Source: Paraburkholderia kirstenboschensis (GTDB lineage: Bacteria > Pseudomonadota > Gammaproteobacteria > Burkholderiales > Burkholderiaceae). Taken from it: 64,000 bases of DNA. This document shows positions 1 through 7,979 of the stretch, in pieces. Positions within the stretch are counted from its first letter, which is position 1; each line of letters begins with the position of its first letter. The position numbers and the translations under genes were made by a program. Location: positions 124,001-188,000 of the forward strand of contig NZ_CAJHCR010000007.1 in NCBI RefSeq assembly GCF_904848585.1. The letters run 5' to 3'. Below the pieces are notes generated by a model. That model was not told the origin of the DNA and did no database searches. It worked only from the letters and a program-made list of their open reading frames with translations.

Positions 1-178
1 AGGCGTGAAGCTGCCCACGCGCCAGGAATGTGTTGGGCACCACACCGGCTCGCAAGCGCGCATGTTGGGTGCGCGCCGACCTATCGCGTGGCGCGGCGCC
101 GGTCGCACAGCGCCCGAATCAGCGGAAAGGCCGGCCAGTCAACGCATTGCAACCATCCACATGGCGTCGCGCATCGAC

Positions 179-194
179 CGGCATAACACTTGCA
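179..194 (+). promoter_or_regulatory. sigma-54 promoter of first GG-leader peptide gene
   Basis: The sequence CGGCATAACACTTGCA has GG at 180-181 and GC at 192-193, the exact GG-N10-GC spacing of a -24/-12 promoter, with a good TTGCA -12 box. Transcription would start near 205, about 50 bases before the peptide ATG. A GC-rich hairpin (ACCGCG 219-224, CGCGGT 236-241) lies in the leader. The locus encodes its own sigma-54 activator. Confidence 0.7.
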
Positions 195-256
195 TACTCC
201 CTGTCCAGGTCCATTGAAACCGCGCGCGTTGCGCACGCGGTCAACCGGAGAACGAC

Positions 257-544
257 ATGGCTTCTATTTCTGTGAACGATCTCTCACTCAACCTCGCACT
301 CGACCGTAAAGCAATGGCGGCGATTCGCGGCGGCGGCGGAGCGCCCTGGGTGTATGGCTGGATTCAACCTTATGTGCGGGAAACGCCCAGCATTGGACCG
401 GTCGTGAACCTGTACGAGGTTTCCAACAACTTCTATGCTAACCAGATGATCAACCAGTTCCAGTCGGTCGACGTGCGCAATACTGGCGCGAACTCGAACA
501 TCAATGTCTCTCCCGACGCACGCAGCAGAAACGATATGGTGTAG
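257..544 (+). CDS. double-glycine leader secreted peptide P1
   Basis: This is a 95-residue peptide precursor. Residues 1-26 form a leader with DLS at 8-10 and LDRKAMAAIRGG at 15-26, as in class II bacteriocin-type leaders that C39 peptidases cut after GG. The expected mature part has about 69 residues, is rich in Asn, Ser and Val and has no Cys. A GGAG lies just upstream of the ATG at 257. It is the first gene of a two-gene unit with the PP2C phosphatase, which starts 5 bases after its stop. Its leader matches four other peptides in the window residue for residue in length. No modification enzyme or immunity gene adjoins it. The activity of the mature peptide (toxin, signal or structural) cannot be read from the sequence. 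Confidence 0.82.
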   Translation: MASISVNDLSLNLALDRKAMAAIRGGGGAPWVYGWIQPYVRETPSIGPVVNLYEVSNNFYANQMINQFQSVDVRNTGANSNINVSPDARSRNDMV

Positions 545-549
545 CCGTT

Positions 550-1320
550 GTGACCTGTGCGAGCCTATTCCGATGGACGTCGTCCGCGCGCTCCGACGCG
601 GGGCGCGTGCGTGAAATCAACGAAGACGCCTGCCTTGACCAGTCGGAACTCGGACGCTGGGCAGTCGCCGACGGCATGGGCGGACATGCGGTCGGCGATC
701 TCGCGAGCCGCATCGTCATCGACGAATTGAAGCGGCTCGCCTCGCCCGTCAGCATGAAGGCGTTCATGGCCGACGCGCGCGCACATTTGCAGGTCGCTAA
801 TCGTCAGTTGAGAGACGAGGCCGCGCGCCGCCAGGTGCAACGCATCGGCAGCACGGTCGTCGCGCTTCTCGCCTGCGATCGCTTTTGCGGTTATGTGTGG
901 GCCGGCGACAGCCGCCTTTACCTCCTTCGCGACGGACAGTTACGCCAACTCACGCGCGACCACAGTCAGGTGGAAGCGCTCAAGTCGCTTGGCGTGATTA
1001 CCGACGAAGAAGCGCGGCATCATCCCGCGCAGCATATGATCACGCGCGCCGTGGGCGCGACGGACCTGCTCGAACTCGACGACGATGCGATCGAAGTCGC
1101 GGACGGCGACATCTTCCTGCTTTGCAGCGATGGCCTGAGCAACGAGATCGGCGAAGAGGACATGCTATCCGTATTGTCCACGGCGGCACACGGCAACGCG
1201 CCCGATCAACTGGTGAGCCTCGCCTTGGAGCGCGGCGGCCGCGACAACATTACTGCGGTCGTGGTACGGGCCGAAGACCCTCACGCCGCGGACAAAACGC
1301 TCCTGAATCCGGCGCCGTGA
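550..1320 (+). CDS. PP2C-family Ser/Thr protein phosphatase
   Basis: A 256-residue soluble PP2C/Stp1-type phosphatase that starts with GTG. It has the N-terminal signature GRVREINEDA, the metal-binding ADGMGGHAVGD, GDSRLYLLRDGQL, LLCSDGLSNEI and the final RDNITAVVV, so the full set of PP2C metal-binding Asp motifs is present. It lies 5 bases behind peptide P1 and is probably co-transcribed from the sigma-54 promoter at 179. The likely role, by inference, is to reverse phosphorylation by the membrane Ser/Thr kinase at 16507-18711, with the double-FHA protein at 7957 as reader. This is the PppA/PpkA/Fha arrangement known from type VI secretion, but no type VI genes are present here. Confidence 0.93.
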   Translation: MTCASLFRWTSSARSDAGRVREINEDACLDQSELGRWAVADGMGGHAVGDLASRIVIDELKRLASPVSMKAFMADARAHLQVANRQLRDEAARRQVQRIGSTVVALLACDRFCGYVWAGDSRLYLLRDGQLRQLTRDHSQVEALKSLGVITDEEARHHPAQHMITRAVGATDLLELDDDAIEVADGDIFLLCSDGLSNEIGEEDMLSVLSTAAHGNAPDQLVSLALERGGRDNITAVVVRAEDPHAADKTLLNPAP

Positions 1321-1354
1321 GCTGCACGCCGCTCGACATTGACGGCTGGCGGCG

Positions 1355-2719
1355 TTATGCGTCGCCTTCGCCGTCGTCCTCGGCGTGCTCGACGGCGCCA
1401 TTCCTGTTCGAGGACGGAGCGCTACGGTTGCGGAAGTCTTTCGAATGCAGGCCGTGCTTCTTCAGCAGCATTTGCAGATGCGACCGGTTCATGTCGATGC
1501 GCCGCGCCAATTCGGCAACCGTGCCGTTCACTTCGCGCAGTCCGCGCTCGAGAAAGGCTTTCTCCGCGTCGTCGCTCGCGGCGCGCTTCGCGTCGCTTAG
1601 CGACATCAGGTTAGCCACGCTGATCGGTTGTTGCCCTGTGCTGTTCGCGCCGCTTTGCAACGCCGCTGCTCCCGGCGCCGCGGGCCGCATATCGGTCGGC
1701 AAGTGATCCATGTCCGCCATATCCCCGGCAAGACACGAGATGCGATACATCACGTTGCGCAACTCGCGGATGTTGCCGGGATATGCGTAATTAAGCAGAA
1801 AGTCCCGCAAACGCGGCGTCAATCTGACGGGCCTGCGTTTGAGCGTGCCGGCCGCCTCGTCACCGAACCATGCGATCAGCAGCGGAATTTCGTCGCGGCG
1901 TTCGCGCAGCGGCGGCAGCGTCACGTGAATGACGCTAAGCCGATAGAACAGATCCTCGCGAAACCTGCCTTCTTCGCTGAGCTTGCGCAGATTGCGATTC
2001 GTTGCCGCGACTATGCGCGTATCGACTGCAATGGTTTCGTCGGAACCCACGCGCTGAATCTCGTGCGCTTCCAGCACGCGCAGCAGCTTGACCTGGCCCG
2101 CGAGCGGCAACTCGCCGATCTCGTCGAGAAAGATGGTACCTGTATGCGCGCTTTCGAATTTCCCTTTACGGTCGTTCGAAGCGCCCGTAAACGCCCCCTT
2201 GCGATGACCGAACAATTCCGATTCCAGCAGATTGTCCGGAATCGCGCCGCAGTTCACGGAGATAAACGGCTTATCCGAACGCGATCCGTTAGCGTGAATG
2301 ACTTTGGCCATCAACTCTTTGCCAGTTCCGCTTTCACCGTCGATCAGAACGGGCAAGTCGGTCGGCGCCGCTTTCTCGGCGATTTCGAGCGATTCGAGCA
2401 GGTGCGGATTGTCCCCGAACGTCCCCTCGAAAATGAAACTGCGCTCGAGCAGCGCCTGCCTGCGTGCACCGCGCGACTGCTCGGCTCGCTGTTCGGGCTC
2501 TGCCGCCACCGCGGCTTGCACGAAGCGCTCTTTGTGCGAGAGCTGCATGACCTCGTCGCGCAGCGAAGTGGCTTGCCTGAGCAGCTTGTCGATATCCGTG
2601 CGCTCCAGCCGCGACGACCACCGCAGTGTCGAGCGCAGAATCTCTATTCGCTCGATCAAGCCCGCATATGAAATAGCAGGACTGATGTCTTCAATCTGGT
2701 CGAGTATCTTCATCATCAC
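1355..2719 (-). CDS. sigma-54-dependent transcriptional activator, no receiver domain
   Basis: A 454-residue bacterial enhancer-binding protein. Residues 1 to about 100 form an N-terminal part with no recognisable receiver, GAF or PAS domain. The central AAA+ domain has Walker A GESGTGKE, the sigma-54 contact loop GAFTGA, Walker B TIFLDEIGEL and the arginine-finger region FREDLFYRL. A Fis-type helix-turn-helix lies near the C-terminus (VAELARRIDMNRSHLQMLLK). The start is GTG at 2719, with ATGs at codons 2 and 3, and it overlaps the end of the exporter gene by 4 bases, so it is the last gene of the export operon. It is the obvious candidate to activate the GG-N10-GC promoters in front of the peptide genes. 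How it senses its signal is unknown. Confidence 0.93.
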   Translation of the reverse strand: MMMKILDQIEDISPAISYAGLIERIEILRSTLRWSSRLERTDIDKLLRQATSLRDEVMQLSHKERFVQAAVAAEPEQRAEQSRGARRQALLERSFIFEGTFGDNPHLLESLEIAEKAAPTDLPVLIDGESGTGKELMAKVIHANGSRSDKPFISVNCGAIPDNLLESELFGHRKGAFTGASNDRKGKFESAHTGTIFLDEIGELPLAGQVKLLRVLEAHEIQRVGSDETIAVDTRIVAATNRNLRKLSEEGRFREDLFYRLSVIHVTLPPLRERRDEIPLLIAWFGDEAAGTLKRRPVRLTPRLRDFLLNYAYPGNIRELRNVMYRISCLAGDMADMDHLPTDMRPAAPGAAALQSGANSTGQQPISVANLMSLSDAKRAASDDAEKAFLERGLREVNGTVAELARRIDMNRSHLQMLLKKHGLHSKDFRNRSAPSSNRNGAVEHAEDDGEGDA

Positions 2720-5700
2720 GTACTCAGTTGTTTCTGAACCAGTTGGTAGTACATGCCACCGCGCTGGATCAGTTCTTCATGACGGCCCTGTTCGACGATT
2801 GCCCCTTCATAGAGCACGAGGATCTTGTCGGCACGCATGATCGTGCTCAGCCGATGCGCGATGATCACTGCGGTGCGGCCCTTGAGAATGTCGTGCATAT
2901 TGCCGAGAATGTTGCTTTCCGACTGCGAATCGAGCGCAGACGTGGCTTCGTCGAATACGAGCAGGCGTGGATCGTGATACAGCGCGCGTGCAATGCACAG
3001 CCGCTGGATCTGACCGCCGGACAACCCTATTCCGCGCTCGCCGACAATCTGCTCGTAGCCGAGCGGCATCTTGCTGATGAACGCGTGTGCATCCGCCATT
3101 CTGGCCACTTCCTCGATGCGGCGGCGGTCCGGTGCGTCGTCGCCGCTTGCTATGTTCTCGGCAATCGTGCCCGAGAACAGCAGATTGCTTTGCATCACAT
3201 AGCCGATCTGCGCACGGAAATAGGCTTTGTCGACCACGCCGATGTCGTAACCGTCAATTGACATCTTGCCCTCGGTCGGCGCGTAAAAGCCGACCAGCAA
3301 CTTGGCTAACGTCGTTTTGCCGGAGCCGCTGCGTCCAACAATCGCCACTAGTTCGCCGGGCTTGATGTCGAAACTGATGTTCTCCAACACATAAGCGGCA
3401 TCGTCATCGCCGTAGCGGAAGTAGACACCGCTCAGGCTTATCTCGCCCTGCAATTCCGGCAACATTACGCGTGACGGCAAATCCTGCGGCCTCTGTTCTG
3501 GCTCGATGTCGAGCACATCGCCAAGGCGCTCCATCGCGACGCCCGCGTCATTGAGCATGCTCCATAAGCCGACGAGTCCCATCAACGGGCCGAGCACGCT
3601 TCCCATGAATGCATTGAATGCAATCAACTGGCCGATTGTCATCTCGCGCGCGAGCACGAGATTCGCGCCGACCCACAGAATCGCGATCGTGGTCGCAGCG
3701 TTCAGCAATTGACTGCCGAGCCCAACGAGAATATTGAAAGCGTGCGCACGGTACTGCACTTCCAGCGCTTTCGCATATTTCTTCTCCCAACGCAAACGCA
3801 CGGGTCGCTCGATGCCCATGCCTTTGACCGTTTCGACGCCGGCCAGTGCTTCCATCAGAAAAGACTTCGATTCCGTCGACGCGGTGAAAACCTCACGCGC
3901 ATAATTCTTGATTCTGGGCGTGGCCAAAGCGGTCAGCGCCATGATAGGAATGACGAAGCCGATCAGCACGAGCGTCATCTTCACGTTGTAGACGAACATG
4001 ATCGTGAAGTAGATGAACACCATCAGCAGATTCAACGCGGTCGTCACGGTGGATTCCGTGAGAAATGCGCGAATCGTCTGGTTCTCCTGAAAACGCGCAA
4101 AAATGTCACCAGTTTTGCGCTTTGCAAAAAACGAGAATGGCAACGACAACGTGTGCTTGAAGAACTGCGACATCATCGCGAAGTCCATGTTGCGCACCAT
4201 GAAATTCGCGAGGTAGGCGCGAATCGACGACATGAGTTGCGAGAACACATTCGAAATAATGAGGCCGCCTATCAGCAGATGCAGCAAGCTCACATTCTGA
4301 TGCACGATTACGCCGTCAAGAATGTTCTGGATGATGAGCGGCGGGATCACGCCGAGTACCTGAATCACAAACGTCGCGAGAAAGAGGTGCCCTAGTATTT
4401 TTCTATACGGCTTCAGGTAGCCTACAAAGCGTATCCACGGTGAACGCGCCGCCGACATTTGCAGCAAGTGAGGGCCGCCCGTGAACAGCAGACAAGTACC
4501 GCTCCAGCCGCGCTCGAAATCCTCCACGGTCAGTTTGCGGAAGCCCAGCGCCGGGTCCGCGACCCATACGTACTCAGTGGAGAGCCCATACACCACCACG
4601 TAGTGGTAGCCCTCCCAATGCACGATGAACGGTAGATCGAATCCACGTAACGAATCGAACGTGCATTGCACCCCACGCGCGGTGAAGCCGAGCGATTCCC
4701 CCGCACGGGCAAGGCTGTCGAGCGTCGCGCCCTGCGTCGTCACATTGGCGAGTTCGCGCAATTTGCCGAGCGTCATCGGAATGCTGTAGTGACGGCAGAT
4801 CATGGCGAGGCATGCCGCGCCGCAATCCATTTCTTCGGCCTGTTCGACCAGCGCAAAGCGCTTGATTACTTTCTCGCCGAACTCGGGCTTGCTCTGCAGG
4901 TCCAGCATCAGCGGTAACTTACGGCGTTGTTCAAGCCGCTTCTGCCGCTGTAATTCACGGTCGACGTAACGAATGCGTTCGTCCAGCACCTCGCGCAGTT
5001 TGGGATTGCGCTCGAGAATGAAATGAACCGTGCGCTCGGGAATAACCAGCAGCCGGGCATCTGTCGAAGCAACCGCGGAGGCCATTTGTTCCTGGCGCAT
5101 CAAGCACGCTTTCTCGCCGAATATTTCGCCTTCTCCGAGTGTGGCGAGCGTATAGTCGCGCCCCTCTTCATGCCGAACGATGCGCACTTCACCCTGACGC
5201 ACGACGTATAAGCGCCGGTCGTCGCGCGCTTCCTGCTTGAGAATCTCCTTGCCTGCGGCCACCCGTTTCACACCCACGCTGCGTACATATTCTTCAAGCT
5301 CTGCCTTGTTCAGTTTGCCGCGCAAATCGAACAACTGTGCGACGAAGCCGCCGGCCGAATTGATCGCCACATAGCTCGCGACAAAAGCGAGCGCGGCCTG
5401 ATTGCCGGTGATCACCGGCTCGATTGCGGCGCGCGGGATGAACAGCAACTCCGTCTTCGCCGACGCCCGCACCGAGGCTTCATGCACATACGTACGGAGC
5501 ATTGCAATATCGGCGAAGATTTCTCCCGACTTGCGCACTCCCATGCTCGTTTCCTTGCCGTTCTCCTCGACAAAGATGCGCACCGATCCCGAACGAATCA
5601 CGTATAGACCGTCGGCGGTCTCCCCTGCTGAACACACCGTTTCGCCAAACGAATAAAAGCGCGCCTGTGCATATTCAGCCAGGCGGTCGATCTCATCGCG

Positions 5701-5772
5701 AGAAAAAGGCGACAGTATTTCCACCGAGGCGAGAAACTCGGCGGCGGATGGTGCGGTCTGGGGTGCATCCAT
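2716..5772 (-). CDS. C39-peptidase ABC exporter with two cyclic-nucleotide-binding domains
   Basis: A 1018-residue peptidase-containing ABC transporter. Two cNMP-binding folds lie at about 20-130 and 160-270. A C39 cysteine peptidase lies at about 305-430, with catalytic Cys in EQAEEMDCGAACLAMI, His in GYHYVVVYG and Asp in VADPALG. Then come an ABC exporter membrane domain (about 445-720) and an ATPase (Walker A GRSGSGKTT, signature LSGGQ, Walker B LLVFDEATSALD, H-loop AHRLS). C39 domains cut leaders after GG during export, so its substrates are very probably the GG peptides of this locus. The cNMP domains suggest control by a nucleotide, or only a structural remnant. It follows the isomerase gene and overlaps the sigma-54 activator gene by 4 bases. 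Confidence 0.96.
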   Translation of the reverse strand: MDAPQTAPSAAEFLASVEILSPFSRDEIDRLAEYAQARFYSFGETVCSAGETADGLYVIRSGSVRIFVEENGKETSMGVRKSGEIFADIAMLRTYVHEASVRASAKTELLFIPRAAIEPVITGNQAALAFVASYVAINSAGGFVAQLFDLRGKLNKAELEEYVRSVGVKRVAAGKEILKQEARDDRRLYVVRQGEVRIVRHEEGRDYTLATLGEGEIFGEKACLMRQEQMASAVASTDARLLVIPERTVHFILERNPKLREVLDERIRYVDRELQRQKRLEQRRKLPLMLDLQSKPEFGEKVIKRFALVEQAEEMDCGAACLAMICRHYSIPMTLGKLRELANVTTQGATLDSLARAGESLGFTARGVQCTFDSLRGFDLPFIVHWEGYHYVVVYGLSTEYVWVADPALGFRKLTVEDFERGWSGTCLLFTGGPHLLQMSAARSPWIRFVGYLKPYRKILGHLFLATFVIQVLGVIPPLIIQNILDGVIVHQNVSLLHLLIGGLIISNVFSQLMSSIRAYLANFMVRNMDFAMMSQFFKHTLSLPFSFFAKRKTGDIFARFQENQTIRAFLTESTVTTALNLLMVFIYFTIMFVYNVKMTLVLIGFVIPIMALTALATPRIKNYAREVFTASTESKSFLMEALAGVETVKGMGIERPVRLRWEKKYAKALEVQYRAHAFNILVGLGSQLLNAATTIAILWVGANLVLAREMTIGQLIAFNAFMGSVLGPLMGLVGLWSMLNDAGVAMERLGDVLDIEPEQRPQDLPSRVMLPELQGEISLSGVYFRYGDDDAAYVLENISFDIKPGELVAIVGRSGSGKTTLAKLLVGFYAPTEGKMSIDGYDIGVVDKAYFRAQIGYVMQSNLLFSGTIAENIASGDDAPDRRRIEEVARMADAHAFISKMPLGYEQIVGERGIGLSGGQIQRLCIARALYHDPRLLVFDEATSALDSQSESNILGNMHDILKGRTAVIIAHRLSTIMRADKILVLYEGAIVEQGRHEELIQRGGMYYQLVQKQLST

Positions 5773-5815
5773 AAGCTTGCGAACCTCGATTCGGCCTTTT
5801 CAGTTCTGCGCCCGG

Positions 5816-6568
5816 CTAGCGCGCCTCGATCACATGTTCCTGCGCACGCGCGATCAGCCAGCTTTCGCGTAGCAGACGCCTGACTTCGGCGGCGACATCG
5901 GCGTCGAGCGTGGCTGGATACTTGGCCGTCACCGCAAAGATTTCAAAGCACGATCGATCAGCCGATGGGAACGGCCCGAGCAGATCTCCCACCGCAGCAT
6001 TGAAGATCTTCGCCTCGATATCGGGCTTCAATGAGCCGCGCAGCACCTTGCCTATTACGCCACCCGCCTCACGCGTATCGGCAATGGAATGCTCGCGAGC
6101 CATGTCGGCGAAACTGTCGGGATCGTCGTGCAGATAGGAGATCATTTCCTTCGCCTTGCCTTCGCTATCGAGCACGATGTGGCTCACCTCGATCGCGTCG
6201 AACTTCGGTGAATTCAGCGCGAAGTAGTCTCTGACGGCGGCCTCGTTGCCGATCTCCTCGAGCATCTTCTCCTGGTACAACCCATCGGTAATGAACACCT
6301 CGAATTCGTCGAGGCTCACGTTGAGTACATCCAGGTACTGGTTCATATCGGCCGCACGATGCAAGCCCCGCACGCGGCGGAACTGGTCGGCGCGCTGCTG
6401 GATCTCGTCGGCGCTGACTGCGATGCCCTGCTTCTTCGCCGCATGCACGGTGAGCTTGTCGCGCACGATCTGCTCTATCAGGCTTTCAAACTGGCCAGTC
6501 AGTTTAAGAAGACGAATGAATTCGCTGACGTCGACAACTTCATCATCGATTCGCACTATCGCGGTCAT
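5816..6568 (-). CDS. parvulin/SurA-type peptidylprolyl isomerase
   Basis: About 250 residues, with a helical SurA-like N-terminal half and a rotamase domain (VSHIVLDSEGKAKEMI through FEIFAV). No clear signal peptide is seen, so it probably acts in the cytoplasm or with the exporter. I choose the ATG at 6568 over the one at 6583, because GGAG sits at proper spacing only for the inner ATG. It lies between the HlyD adaptor and the exporter genes. Isomerases of this type are known next to C39/HlyD export genes in other bacteria and may keep or prepare the precursor for cleavage. That role is inferred. Confidence 0.88.
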   Translation of the reverse strand: MTAIVRIDDEVVDVSEFIRLLKLTGQFESLIEQIVRDKLTVHAAKKQGIAVSADEIQQRADQFRRVRGLHRAADMNQYLDVLNVSLDEFEVFITDGLYQEKMLEEIGNEAAVRDYFALNSPKFDAIEVSHIVLDSEGKAKEMISYLHDDPDSFADMAREHSIADTREAGGVIGKVLRGSLKPDIEAKIFNAAVGDLLGPFPSADRSCFEIFAVTAKYPATLDADVAAEVRRLLRESWLIARAQEHVIEAR

Positions 6569-6605
6569 GTTCTCCGCTCCCATGGTTGATGTGTGATCCG
6601 CACGG

Positions 6606-7979
6606 TCAACCCGCCACCTGTCTGAACGGATCGAGACCCAAGTCGATTAGCCGCCGCTCGCGCACCACGATCTCCGCACTCGCTGTCATGCCATAACGCA
6701 ATGGATAACGCGTGCCCGCAATCTCGTAGTAGTTTTTATCGAGTGTGACGCGACCCTCATAAACCGGCTGTTTGTCCTGCAATGAAGGCTTGGTGGCCGG
6801 CGAAATGTAAGCGAGCGTGCCGCTGATCAAGCCGTAACGTTGATACGGAAACGCGTTGAACTTGAGTTTGACCGGCAGGCCTTCGTGCAGGAACGCGCGG
6901 TCATGTTCGGCAATCTCGATCTTCAACACGGGCTTCGCGTCTTTCGGCGCGACGCCGCCGAGTGGCGAGTTCGCCTGAATCTTGTCGCCGCGCTGAGTCG
7001 ACGTTACATCGGTAATCACACCTGAAACTGGCGCGAGAATCAGCAGGAAATTGTCCTTGTCGATGTTCTCGAAACGGATCCGCGCGGCGGCTTCCGATAC
7101 AAGCCGCGCGCTCTGTAGTTGCAGCCGCAACTTGTCTTCGACGTCGGTGACGTCGCGCACCGCCGCGTCGTATTGAAGCTGAAGGTCGGTGGTTTGCTGG
7201 CCGCTTGTTTCCAGTTCCGCATTCGCCTTTGCATATTCGTGGCTCAAACGGAAGTCGAGTTCGGCAAGTTTCGATTGCGCGACGCGGTAGGCGTTATCCG
7301 CTTCCATCGCGGCGGTTCGCTTCTGCTCGACCTGCAATTCGGCTATTCCGCCGCCGCCCGGCTGCGCGAACAGCTGTGAATAGCGGTCCAGTTCCTGGCG
7401 CGCCGCCTCGCGCACGCGCCGCGCGTTATCGAGTACGCTGCGCGCCTCGTCGAGTTCCGCCTTCTGCCCCTCCGCGAGTTTGGTCGTGCCTTCCGAAACG
7501 CGATTTTCATGCAGGCGGGCCTCGACTTCCATTTGCGCCTTGAGTGCGGCGGCTCTTCGTTCCAGTAGCGCCTTCTTTTGCGGAAACTGCTTCCAGTCCC
7601 GCTCCGCATCTTCGAGCTTCAGTTGCGCCTGCAACGCATTGCTCGCGGCTTCGATAGCGCCGCGCGCGTTGAGCCGTGCGAGCACGTCGCCCTTCGACAC
7701 GGGCTGCCCCTCGGCGATATAGAGGTCGGCCAGTTCGCCGTCGATAGGCGCATAGATGCGGCGCACTTCAGAATCAGGCGATAGCGTGCCCTGTGCGCTG
7801 ACGATCACATCGGCGCGCCCCACGAATGACCACAAGAGTCCCGCCACCACCAACCCGACCATTGCCCAGATCAGCGCGCGCGCGAGCCGCACCGGCTCAG
7901 CGGTCAGTATCGCGATGCCTTCGACGCTGTGATCTTCCAGCGCTTCCGAAAGCGGCCTAGGGTGACTGTCGCGTTTCAC
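6606..7979 (-). CDS. HlyD-family periplasmic adaptor of the peptide exporter
   Basis: A membrane-fusion protein of about 457 residues. One transmembrane helix (LIWAMVGLVVAGLLWSFVG) follows a short cytoplasmic tail. Then come a biotinyl-lipoyl half (GTLSPDSEVRRIYAPIDGEL), long coiled-coil helices (about 110-290), and a barrel with the typical RYGMTASAEIVVRERRL end. The first possible start is a TTG at 7994, but GGAGG is correctly spaced for a GTG at 7979, which I prefer. Its 5' end overlaps the FHA gene by 23 bases, so translation is probably coupled. It would bridge the C39 ABC exporter and the NodT-type outer-membrane channel. Confidence 0.94.
   Translation of the reverse strand: MKRDSHPRPLSEALEDHSVEGIAILTAEPVRLARALIWAMVGLVVAGLLWSFVGRADVIVSAQGTLSPDSEVRRIYAPIDGELADLYIAEGQPVSKGDVLARLNARGAIEAASNALQAQLKLEDAERDWKQFPQKKALLERRAAALKAQMEVEARLHENRVSEGTTKLAEGQKAELDEARSVLDNARRVREAARQELDRYSQLFAQPGGGGIAELQVEQKRTAAMEADNAYRVAQSKLAELDFRLSHEYAKANAELETSGQQTTDLQLQYDAAVRDVTDVEDKLRLQLQSARLVSEAAARIRFENIDKDNFLLILAPVSGVITDVTSTQRGDKIQANSPLGGVAPKDAKPVLKIEIAEHDRAFLHEGLPVKLKFNAFPYQRYGLISGTLAYISPATKPSLQDKQPVYEGRVTLDKNYYEIAGTRYPLRYGMTASAEIVVRERRLIDLGLDPFRQVAG

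Noticed and set aside
1..256. Short frames at 5-217 and 30-275 before peptide P1
   Set aside because: No ribosome site or domain; the stretch is better explained as the upstream and promoter region of the peptide gene.
1628..2671. 347-codon plus-strand frame opposite the sigma-54 activator, and similar long antisense frames at 9808-10731, 11289-12092, 37532-38404 and 38346-39404
   Set aside because: Each lies fully opposite a gene with strong domain motifs; none has a ribosome site or a recognisable fold.
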